Shown here piece by piece: positions 7,013-19,000 of a DNA stretch of 24,578 bases. Numbering within the stretch: position 1 is the stretch's first letter; every line of letters starts with the position of its first letter. A program made the position numbers and the translations under genes. The stretch is from a virus. The DNA lies in IMG/VR virus record IMGVR_UViG_3300025128_004625, positions 1-24,578 of that record; one strand, written 5' to 3'. Under the pieces are notes generated by a model. That model was given only the letters and a program-made list of their open reading frames with translations. It was not told where the DNA came from and did not search any database.

Positions 7013-10000
7013 CCGGACCTGCGGGGCCAGAGAATACTGGTGAGGCCGGTCATCTAACGGGTGGTGGTGGTAGTCGTAGTACGGCTGTACCGTCATTAGA
7101 ACAAGAGCGCCAGAATGAACGCATGGAGTTGCTGATACAGAACGGCGCACACAACTATCTTGCTAGTGATCCAGAACTTCTTTCTGAACTTGTTAAAAGT
7201 AATCTTTCTGACACAGACATGCTTATGGCTTGGATTGACGGGTTCACTGAGATACAGGCTCATGAACATATAGAAGCGTTTAAGGAACATGCTGATGACC
7301 ATCAGCGAAATATATACAATACCTTTAATCCTTTGACGCAGGACTTCTTGAAGTCGTATGGCTACAAGTTGCCGCATGATCATTTGGATTGGTGGAATCC
7401 CGGTGACTGGGCACAACTCGCACAGAAGAAATTTTCTTCTCAAAGAAATATTCCATTGGCAATTGTAACTGCTCCGGGTTGGGCGATTGCTCAAACAACG
7501 CAGGGTGTTTCCGACACAATTAAAATGGGTTGGCAAGCAATAGAACATACCGCACGATTTTCTGAGCGTATGTATCGTGCTGGAATTGATGCGGCAAAGT
7601 CCGAAACTGCCAAGGGTCGGGGTGAACTCTACAATCCTTTGAACTGGTGGGAGGGTTGGCAGAACGCAGAATTTCATGGTGCTTCTTTTACCACAGAGTC
7701 AAAAGATAAAGCATTGGACCTGCTTGGTGATCAAAAGCATTTCGACATTATGATATCTATTCGTCGTTATGGCAGCGTTGAGCAGGGTCTTCACGAATAC
7801 TTTCTTTCTAAGAATGGTAATGATTCGAAGCAGGCAATTTCAGATGCACTTGATTTTTTGGGATCTGGCGTCATCGTTTCTGATGAATGGAATACAGCAC
7901 AAGAGATTCTAAACGCTGGTACTACTCAAGCCATGCAACACACGATGCAGGGCTGGGAAAGTATGGTACGGGAAGTTCCCCAGTATTTTGGTGGGTTGAG
8001 AGGCCAACCAGATGCACCGATGGAGGATGCATCCAGAATATGGGTTAAGGGCCAAATGGTTTCTGGATTTGGTGCTGAAATGCTTGGAAGCATGATGTTC
8101 GAGCCGTTCAATCATCTTGATATTTATTTGACAATGCGTCGTATGGGGAAGAAAGTTCCGGGTGTTACGGCAGGTAATTGGGTAGAGCAGATAGATCGTA
8201 CTCATTTGCAGGCTGCGAGTTATCGTGCCTATGAGCAGGCCAAGGCAGGCGAGGATCTTGTTGATGTAGTTTTAAGGTCACGTGTTACTAATGGAATGTT
8301 GGTTGATGCAGATGTGGGTGTTAAAGCGAATTTCAAACAGTGGGCGCAGGACAGGCTTGGTGATGATCTTGATTGGCTTAGGGGAAGTTCAGGTGGTATC
8401 CGTGCCGGATTGACGCGAGTAAACGACGAGGTTGATTTTGTCAATAATGCGTTTCGCGCTCATATCGAATGGCGAATGAGGTCTGTTCGGGCTGCCGGTA
8501 ATGGTGAAGATTTTCGTGAGGCTGATCCTATGATCAGGATGTTGACTGATCGGAATCCTGCCTATATGGATGCAATCCCACTCATGCTGCGGTATCACGA
8601 GGATGCTGTGTGGGGAAGATACAGCGGTGTAGACGATGTTGGAGAAGGTGCTGAACTGGTTACAGGTCGGCTTGGATTGGATACCTATGACGGGTATTGG
8701 GAGTTTTATAGAACTGTAGGTGGCGCACAGGTTTTGGGGGGTCGTCTGCTTGGTGGATATCAAGGCGAGAAATTGTTTCTACCAAACTTGGGATATACCG
8801 CAAAAGCAAGATTGCGTTTGGCTGGACTTAAGAGAGGTTTGTTAGACAGGGGTGATAGGGTTGATGAGGTTCCCGGTATTTGGGCTGAAACCTTTAGTCA
8901 TTTTATTGCAACTGAAACCGATATTATCATCGGGAATCTATACGATAATCTTCAAGGGTATATAACTCAGCCGAATCTTTTCCCTGAGATTGCCGAGGCT
9001 GGTAGTCTGCACCATGCCGCATTTGAATTGACACGGTTCGAATTGCAGAAATTGTTGACTGATCCAGAACATTACACTCAAATACTTTTGAATAGTGGAT
9101 ATGCGAAATATGAAGGTTTGGCAAAGACAGATATTGACATTCTTCTAAATTTGGCGAATAAGCAGGGCGAGACAAATATTCAGAGACTAGAAGGTATTTA
9201 TAGGCATATTCAGGGGGGTGGATCTTTGGACGATCTGCCTGAGAACCTTATTCTTTCTGACGATCTTATGGACGTATTGAGAACTAGGTGGCCTGATATT
9301 TCTTCAACGTTCGTGTATTGGGATGACTTGCCCGGTCCAAAGGGACTATCTCATCCTAAGTGGCTGGATCAGGGTATCCAATACGTGAAGAATCGGCGTT
9401 TGGGGTATTTGCATCAGCCGGGTAGCAGCGAGGATCTGCTGTTAAGAAAGTTCCCAGAACGAATTGTAAGAATTGGGGAGAAGACTTGGGAAGAATTGTT
9501 GCAGATGGGTTACGATGTTGGCCCATATCGTACAAATCTGAGGAAGGCTGGTTACACCAACCCGAAGCAATTGTTGGAAGCAATTGACGAATTCTCTATT
9601 AGGGAAGTAGCAGAGCAGGTTGGCCTTGAAACTTCAGAACTAAAATGGTTTCTAAAGAATAGGCTTCATACGGCTGTTTCTGAAAACAAGTTCTATGATG
9701 CCGCAGGTAAGATTAAAGATTCAGTCCTTGTGGGTCTTTATACTGGAGCGGCGTTTCCTTTTAAGATTCACGAAAGCATATTTAGACTTACACCAAAGAA
9801 AAAGTGGATTGACGTTCAAGGCTTGGGCATGAGCGATGCTGCGCCCATTAGAGACTTTGAAGCATTAATCAGGCAAGGTGTCTTGGCTGGTATGCCACGG
9901 CAAACAATCGATTGGTATATTTCACGATTTGCACATGGTGATGAAGCAACACGATGGGGTCTTGTCAACGATGTTGTAACAGAATTCTTGGGTCGTGGTG

Positions 10001-13000
10001 GCGCATTGAGGTATGGAGGCAAGCACGTTAAGGCATCATGGGACAAGTTTGTTCGTGGTGCCGACATGATCTATGGAAATACTGGTGCAGATCAGTTCAT
10101 GTCTCGTCATCGTATGACTCCTCGTGCGATAACTCCAGCACTAGCCAGCGAAGGTTACCGTTCTCAAGCAAATGTTATTCCTAATTGGCATGAAATTGGT
10201 GAAATGACCAAGTACATGGGTTATATGCGGCATCTTGGCTATAACTTGGGAAGAGCGCAGGTTGATACCTTTTTTCAGAAACATTGGGTTCCGTGGGCTT
10301 TGTTCAAGCATGGACTTGCTATCAGGAATGCTGTCGATGAGTTGCTGATTGCTACTTTGAATCACGGAGCCGGTTTCTATATTGATGCGAAACTTTCCAA
10401 GGCTGCGCTGAATCAAACCAAGATTTTCGATGCCTACGGAAATCGAATCATTCTAGATAAAGATGCTTTGATCGGTACGCCACCGTTGCGTACAGATGAT
10501 GTAGTAGCAGCAGAACATATTGCCAACGTTCAAAGAGAGTATGAAGCAGCAGTCAATTATTCACGTACTGAAGGTACAAGGGCACGCAATTTGTGGGCAA
10601 CACGTGGCATAAATTGGGTGTTCAAGAATTTCCTTGACACGCTCACGGTTGGGCGTGGAAAGGCGTCAAACGCTAAAGCAAGAGACATTGCTAAAAAGCA
10701 TCCTATGTGGCCTAGAGCGACTGATGCAGAGAAAGAAGTTTTGATATTAGAGGCTGCTGCTGAAAGAGCCGGTAACCATCACCTCTCAGCACATCTGCGT
10801 ACTGTCAACAATTTTGCTGAACGGGTTTCTCACGACATGGCTGGTCTGCTTCACGCAGGAGCAAATGCGTTGCCATTTCCGTTTGAACCGTTCAATGAAG
10901 CAGCAGCAAGACTTCTACGCAGAAACGATGCAAGAAACTTCCATGCAGCGAGGCTACTGGTAGCCCATCCCTTTACTGCATCACCGCATTTGGAAGGGAT
11001 TCTTACTCCCTTCAAAGGATACTACGATATAACGCAGCGACCAAATGTGGCACAACTACTAGGTTCGCAAAGCATCGCTGATCCGACGGTACTTGATTGG
11101 ATGAAGTTGGATTACAGCGACAGTGCGTTGGCATGGCGATTCCCGCAGGGAATTGAGAATGATCCGCTTTCAAATCTTCAAGCAGCAGGCCAACACATGC
11201 AAGCGTTTTGGGCTGATGAACCAGTTTATGCAATACAGGCTCGTGTAGTGGCCCATAATATTGGACCTGACTTTGGTCCGAAGTTGGATGATATTGTAAA
11301 GAAATTGGGTATTAAAATTGACGATGATCTAGAGTTGACTGCTACGCAGAATCAGGCAAAGTCTGCACGATATATCTATGAATTGATGGCGGGCACTATT
11401 GGCGACGGAAGCAACTATCATCTTCGTGAGTTGATTCGGACTTACTATATCGCTGAAGCAAATTCTTTAGCCTCTGGAGGATGGCGTAGTTTAGATGCCT
11501 TCTTCCCGCAGGGAATAGATTGGAATTCTAAATCGGCAGCAGACAAGATACTTCAAAGTATATCTGATCCTAATGCTAAGGCGGTTCTAGCAGAAATCTT
11601 CGCAATGGATACGGTGTCTCGTCAGCAGACGTTGGCTTGGCTTTCGATCCGTGATCTTGATCCACGACTAATGGATACTGATATAAATGTTCTCTATGCG
11701 CGAGGGGTTGAGGATGCCACAAATGAATTGATAACTGTCGATGGTATTGAACGGTTGCACGCGATGGCTCGTACTCATGGTGTTGATCCCATATTCGCCC
11801 AGATGCAAAGGGCCACCACTCCAGACCAATTGCGTCTATGGCATCCACAGGCAAATGTCTTTGAGAGCATGGGCTTGTCTTACATGTTTATGAATCCGGG
11901 TACACCTGTTGCAGATAAGATGTTCGACTCGTTGAAAGAGTTTTTGACTTTCTATCTTGAATCAGATGATCTTGCAGTTTCTGTTATACATAGTTTGAAT
12001 CCTGCAAATAATCCACACGGGTCGGTATTGCCTACAAAATGGCTAGAAACTTATGTCCCCGGAGCCACTGTAGCATTGGCTCCGGGTGCTGTTGCGCCTA
12101 GTCCCCAAGCGGTAAATATTGCCATTCAGGGATTCTTGGCAAATATTACAGATACCCGAATTGTGAATATGCCAATACCACTATTGGTTGGATCCCATAA
12201 CCCTCATCTTTCTAAGAAAGTCGGTCTTGCCGTTCGACGGTGGTACAAGTGGTTGGCTGCGGATGAAGATTTTCCGGTTGATGGTATTAGAGCGATTCTG
12301 GAGAAGTCCAAGGAAACGGCAGATGATATTCTTCTAGAAAGCCGCATTGTTAGTTTTGCTGAATATGATGCTCAACCGTCGTTTGGACAGACATTTTCAG
12401 TAACTGCTGGTAATCGAATTCCTATTTCCAATATTGGTGGTCCTGAATCGAATCCACCAAGAATATTTGTGCAGGGAAGTATGGGTCCAGATGGTCAATG
12501 GATGAGTACGACAGATTTGCCGACAAGGTGGTCAGCCGTTCCTGATCCAGATGCTCCAGCAGGAGAAACTTGGGAATTGGCTTCAAGAACTCGTGGAACG
12601 GTTAGAGATGAGAAACGTGTAATAGATAGGCGTGAATATTTGGAATCACAGATCATAAATTCGATGCGTGGATTTGAGACTCTTCCAGATGAAACTGTTG
12701 TTCAGTATTTCTTCTCGCCTTCGATGAGTAACGATCCCATGTACGAGAATGTCTTCCGATACCATCGTGAACCGGTCCCATCGCAGAGAATCGCTCCTAT
12801 TTATGATGAGTTTGGCGCACGTATGGAGCGACTTATTGATTTGTTCAATGAGTATTCTGATGGTACCCACACTTGGGGACAGTTCGAAGAGGCTATTTGG
12901 CGTCGCTTTGGTGACGCTCCTGTTACTGCCAAGAAGGGTATTGGCCCGCAAATGCGGATTGAGGAATCACGGGACTTTATTGGAACAGTTGGCGAAGGGC

Positions 13001-16000
13001 CTATTGGTGAGCATGGATTCCGACGAATCTTCGATCATCATAAAGAATCGGACATTATTCCTTCAAGGAGATTGACCAAGGAACCGATAGGAGATATTAA
13101 TGATTTCCCCGGCAGGGACAAGTTGCCAATAGGACAGTGGCTTCGTACTCGTATGCAATCCGGTAGTGCCCTTGAGGGAGAATCATTTGGTCAGCCACTT
13201 ACGGGACAAGGAAGGCGATCTGGCGCTGGAAGGCACGGTGCGCGGGGGACTCCTGAAGGTACTGTAGACGTACCAGAGTCTGAATATACAGAGTTCCTTG
13301 ATGACGATTTGCGGGGAACACTAGCGGAGTATCAAGCGGCAGCAGAACAATTGACTGCTCATGCACATGGTCAACCAGTTGAAGCGGGACTGAAAGACTT
13401 CTTTGCGTGGCGACAGAGCCTTCTGAATGACAATATTGAGCATATTGATAGTGTCTGGCCGTTCTGGGAGGCGGGAGCAGTACCGGAAGAAATAATTATT
13501 CCTCCACAGGCAGCCACTTGGGATGATTTGAAGGATCCGCTAACAGGTGAACCAATTCCTGAAATGCTTGGACAAATTAATGCTGAACGAACGAAGGCGA
13601 TAGCCGATGCGAAGAATGCGGAGGTACGAAGGACTCGTATCGAACGGTTCTTCCAAGAGTCACGCGAAACGCTTGAACAGCGCAATGTTCCAATTGATTA
13701 TGAGGTTATGCGAGGTGGAGTAGTTTCTCCTGTAGAACGCCTAGTTCGTAGCAGGATGAATAATTTCCCAGTAGCAGACATGCCTCGTAACTTGTGGATG
13801 TGGGAACCTACATTGGGGAGGTCGGTCAGACCCGGCGATGTCGGTGGTTTCACTAAGAATAATAATCCATTTGTTGCCGTTCATGCGGAAACTGTGGGTC
13901 TTGGATTTGAAACAGTTGCTGGTTCAGGAACTATAAGACTGTTGAATATGTATCGTCATACTGGTACTGGCGATTTTATTTGGTTGAGAGATGGAGCAGA
14001 ATTGGTCTTACCGTCATTTCGTGGCGTGGCTTCAAGGCAGATAGGGCCTGCTGCCGATCCTTCTCCAGTAGTTACTTCTGTTCCAGATTCTGTAATTCCC
14101 CAACAGAATATTGATGCTCGGTTGGATATTGGTGGGGCAGATATAGAACTTCATCCCGGTGCTATCGATGTTCCATTTGAATACTTGGATACCGAAATTG
14201 CTAATCAACCTCCATCTCCAGTTGATCTAAACTTTCGAAGTAAGGGGAGGGGACTACCTGAAATACCTGTTTACAATTCATTGGATGTGAAGAAGCAGGT
14301 CGTGGTTATGGATCATCAATACGAGATGCTGCTTCGTGGTGAGATGTCTGGCTTTGCGGTACCACCACAAACAGAGAAAGGCAAGATGGTTGTTCAGGGT
14401 CGTACAGATCCGATGTCTGAAACTCTTAAGGCTCGTAGCGGTCAAAAGCGTCCGCTTCTAATGGACGAGGATCCAGAGGTCGGTCAGGTCTTTACCAAAC
14501 TATCAAAGACTAGAGGTCGTGGCCCCTTGACGGGTGTGGAAGAAGGCGACCTTCTTGAACTTAGGCCAAGGGCTACCTATCGCAAAAAGCCCGGTCCTGT
14601 TGAAAAGAAACTGATTGAAGAAGGTCGGATCAAAGGTGCGAAGCGTGGTAGGACTATTGCGGCAGGAGGCGTCCCCTATCCTGTAAGAGTTAAGAAAGTA
14701 GTTAATGCTAGAACTATATCGCATGAAGACTTTGCAGAACTTGTGGGAATAACCGTAGAGGAAGTTAAGGCTAATTGGAATTCAGGTAGGAACTACAGTC
14801 GCTATCGGGTCGCTATGATTGAACCGGTTGTAGGAAAGTCTGGGTGGCAGAAGTCGCATTTGAATATTGACGATCCAAATAAGAAATCGCCACGAACACG
14901 TGTTATGGGTGACCCCGGAACAAGTTATTCCTATACCGGCAAGACCTTTGAGCCGCAGCCTTGGTCCCCGATGATTGCCGTTATCAGGGATCGTATTGAA
15001 CAAATCACTGGCTACCAGTTTGATCTTGTGATTGCTCAACGTTATGACACTTTTGATACCAAGTTAGGCGCACATTTTGACAGGGTTGGGAATGATTATA
15101 ATCTTCCTGAAGAGATCGTTGTTTCTGTCAACTTTGGTGCTACACGAAATTTCCAGTTTCGGCCTCGCCGTAAGATTAAGTCGGGTGAGCGCGCAGGTGA
15201 AGGTACCGGAGATTTGTACCATTACTTCGATGATCCTACACATAAGCGGGAGCCGGGGCCGGTTATCGAACTTCATGAGGGCGACATTCTCGCAATGATG
15301 AAGGGCACGAATGCCAATTGGGAACATCAGGTTCTAGAGGGTCTAGCGGATTCGGGACCGCGAATCAATCTGACATTCCGTAGAATAAGCGAGCAGACTA
15401 ACAAGCAGGTTCGTTTCCAAGATCCACCAGATCCGGTTACCGCAGCCGGGACTGTAGCAGTTCATCCTTCTGGACTGGAGAAAATCATTTCTGGTGGTCA
15501 AAACGGTGCTGATGAGGCCGGGTTGTTGGCTGCTCGGGAGTTGGGTATACCCACGGGGGGTACCGCTACATATCGGTGGGATACGACATTGGGGCCGAAA
15601 CCGGAGCAGGCTGAACAGTTTGGTTTGGTGGCAGATGCGAAGGATTTCCCGAAAGCGGCGTCACGGTATGGATCCCGAACTAGGCAGAATGTAGTAAATT
15701 CTGATGGGACAGTTCTCTTTAGTGAAAACACAACAGATGCGGGAAGTGCCTTAACTATAAATATAGCAGAACAACTTGGGAAGCCTCTACTTCACGTTTC
15801 TGGAACTAGCGATAAGGCAAAAGCAGAGTTTATACAGTGGCTGACTGATAATAATATCCATACTTTGAATGTTGCGGGTAATCGAATGTGGACTAAGCCG
15901 GGTCAATTACGGCGTAGTGCAGACTTTCAGGATCGGGTGCATCAGTTCCTTCTAGACGCGCTGAGAAGCATGGGGGATCTTCCTGTTACCGCTGGTACCG

Positions 16001-19000
16001 GTACCCCTCCTGCCAGTCTAAGTACTACCATGCTGGACGAGGCAACCTCTATACCAGAGAATATCACTAATTTCGATCAGTTCGAGACTTGGGCTGCTGC
16101 CGAGTTGGTTGCTATGCCATCAGCAGTTAGGCCAGAGGAAGCCGCATGGCGCGCACTACATCTGAAAGACTGGCCTGCTGCCGATAAGGCGTCGATTGAA
16201 GCATTAGCAGGCATCGGCATGTGGGATAAATCGTTTCAGGGATTGTCGTATGAAAAGCGTCCCATATGGTTTGCGCGTGATACGCCGGAAGAGTGGGCGC
16301 AACGCCAGAGTAATGATAGTGGAATGAGAAATCACGATTTGCATATTGCTACTGGACCGGTGGGAGATACTAGTGAAGCGGCGTTTTATAGAGAAATGGA
16401 GGAAGCCGACGCAGCACGCGGGTTGTTCCCAGATGAACCCCATGTCGTTGAGCATCTTCGTCGCTATGGGTACAGCGATGAGGATATTGCTAGGTTGCAG
16501 GGTCCACCCGGTGCTGCTCCTGCTGCTGCTGCTGATACCGGCCCGGTCACAGTTTGGGCAGGAAACACTCCAACAAGACCTAGATCAAATCCAGAGTTGT
16601 CTAATGTCCAAGACCTACCCGGAGGGTTCACCTTTAGAGGAAAGACGTTTGTAAGTCCTGAAGCCGCATATCAGGCCCATAAGTCCGGGTTGAGGTCAAC
16701 AACTGATTCTGCGACCGGGAGAAGATACGACAAGGAAGGCTACGATCTTAGCGAACCTTGGGTTGAAATGAAGGGCTGGACTGCCAAAGACAAGGGTCGT
16801 GGCCGACGGGTCGATATGTCGAAGGGTCCGACTGATTCTGTTCACCTTATGGAAGAAATTGTTGATGCGAGATTGATGCAAGACTCAAAATTTATAGAGG
16901 CTTTGGCTGCTACAGGCGACCGTAGGATTCTTCATCCGTCTAATGATATTTGGGAAACTGAGTATCCAAGAATATTGATGGAGAGGCGACGCTCAGTACA
17001 AGAGGCTGTCAATTCGGATAGACCTCCGGTTGCACCTGTGAGTAGGACTGCTAAAGAAGAGATGGATAGTGGCGAGTGGGAGTTGGTTGAACAGCAGTAT
17101 TTGGGTCCACATGATGAAATGAATGCTGCTGAACATTTTGCACGTACAAGTTTTCGAGAGGTAATGTTCTTGGGAACTAATGAGAATAAGACGGCGCGTG
17201 CGGCACGAGCCGGTGGTGAGATAGCACGAATGACAGAGCCTTCGGCTTTGCCGGGTCTGGCAACTGATTTGCCGGAAGGTGCGCTTGCGGGAACAGGAGC
17301 AGGGAGGCCAGATTCGCATTATTCTTGGCTGTTGGAAGCGATTGATCCTCCCGGTGGGACAATATCAAAGCAGCGGATACTACAGATCCATAATCCAGAT
17401 TATGTACCGGATCGTATTTCTGGTAAAGCACCTGTTACTGCTGCCCGTGATAAGCCACGGTGGGATGATCGCCTAAAGCGATCTTTCTTTGAATCTCAAA
17501 TTCAGCCGATGATTACTGCGATGATTCGGGAGCCTCTGTATTTCCATAACTTTAAGGAAGCCCTTAATTTGATGGATGGGTACAGGGTTTTCTTCCATCA
17601 TGAACTAAATAGATTTGCGGGACTAGATGAGATTCTTAGAACTCCGTTGGATGGTTTGGTTGATGAACTCTTTAAAAAGCCTTATGCTGCCAATTTGCCT
17701 CGTCCGGTAATGAGGCAAGTCTCTGATGGCGGTAAGACCCAGTGGAGACTTTTTGATGAATCAAGCGAACGCTTGGATGAAAGTGTTCCAAAGAGAAGGG
17801 GTCAGCAAAGATCGAATTTCGATGACTTCCTAGAATTTGAATATCAGAATCTTGTTCGAATGGAGCAAGATGTAAATGATCCAGCGAGTCGTATGGCTCA
17901 TTTGCTTGCACAGTATTTTGATAATGTTACGGATACGAGTCGTCCTGATGCAATTGACAAGATGTTCTATCTGGATAGGCGCACGTATCATATCCATGAT
18001 GGAAATACTCCATTGTATCTTCCTGATGGAAGTCCCTTGTTGGGTGAAATTTGGGACTTGGGTCCGTTCTATAAGTTGTTTGGCTCAACTGGTGTACCGG
18101 GTGAAGGCTTTGAAAGGTTCTTTGATGCCATACGGATGAATAATGCAGAGGATTACAGCAGATTGAAGAGAGGTATGGTTGAACTAATGGCTGGTCGTAT
18201 CCAGATGGAAGTTAAACATGCGGAATTGGCTATCGAACGTGCAGCGGGTGTCACATCAAAGTTTGTTGATAACCATGCTTTGAGAACACAGTTTCAGGCA
18301 CAGGCGGGTACTGCAATCCCGTTCTTCTTCGCACAGTTGCAATTCCTGCAACGGTGGGGACGCACACTCAAGTATCATCCTAATGCTTTGAGCAAAATGA
18401 ATTGGTGGCTACTTGCTGCCCAGCGTTCGGGCTATATGTTTACGGATACTAGAGATGAACAGCGTGTAATGATTCCGGGTACGGAGTGGACTACGCAGTT
18501 CACGTTTGAAACGATGGCAAAGTTCCCGCTTGTACGCCGTATCTTTGGTGATATCGCCGTAATGGGTGACGATTACACTATGAGAAATGACCGGCTTTCT
18601 CCCGGTTATGATCTAGATAATATTGCTAACATAACGTTTGGGCCGATGATAAGCCTACCATCCAATTTGTTTTCGATGATTGATCCGAAACTTGCTTCCG
18701 ATGAATGGATGGGTCCAAGCCTTGTCAGTCAGTGGGCGTTCTTGTCGGAAGGTTTGGATACATCGGGACCGGATTGGGATGCTCAATCTTTCTGGAGGAT
18801 TGCCTTTGGTTCGGTTCTGCCTGCGCCGATAGTAAATGTGGGAACCGTGATAACTTCGTTGATCGCATCTAACATATTTGGTGCCAGTTCTGGTGCGGGA
18901 GATAAAGCATTCTTTGATGCAGTCTATATGACAGCGAATAATGGTTGGCTACCTGATCCTATCGATATGACTGATCTGTCACGTAGTGAGCATGATTTGT

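Noticed and set aside
7096-7677. 193-codon open frame on the - strand inside the giant gene
   Set aside because: It lies fully inside a well-supported + strand gene, its translation has no family-like pattern, and many such antisense frames occur across the window. It is most likely a shadow.
15472-15912. Role in molybdenum cofactor metabolism
   Set aside because: The domain name is historical. No other molybdenum cofactor genes are present and the context is virion genes, so a nucleotide-ligand role is more likely.
16513-16536. GCT-rich microrepeat as a possible frameshift or phase-variation site
   Set aside because: It encodes a short alanine linker (APAAAAD) before the NADAR module. The unit is a triplet, so length change keeps the frame.
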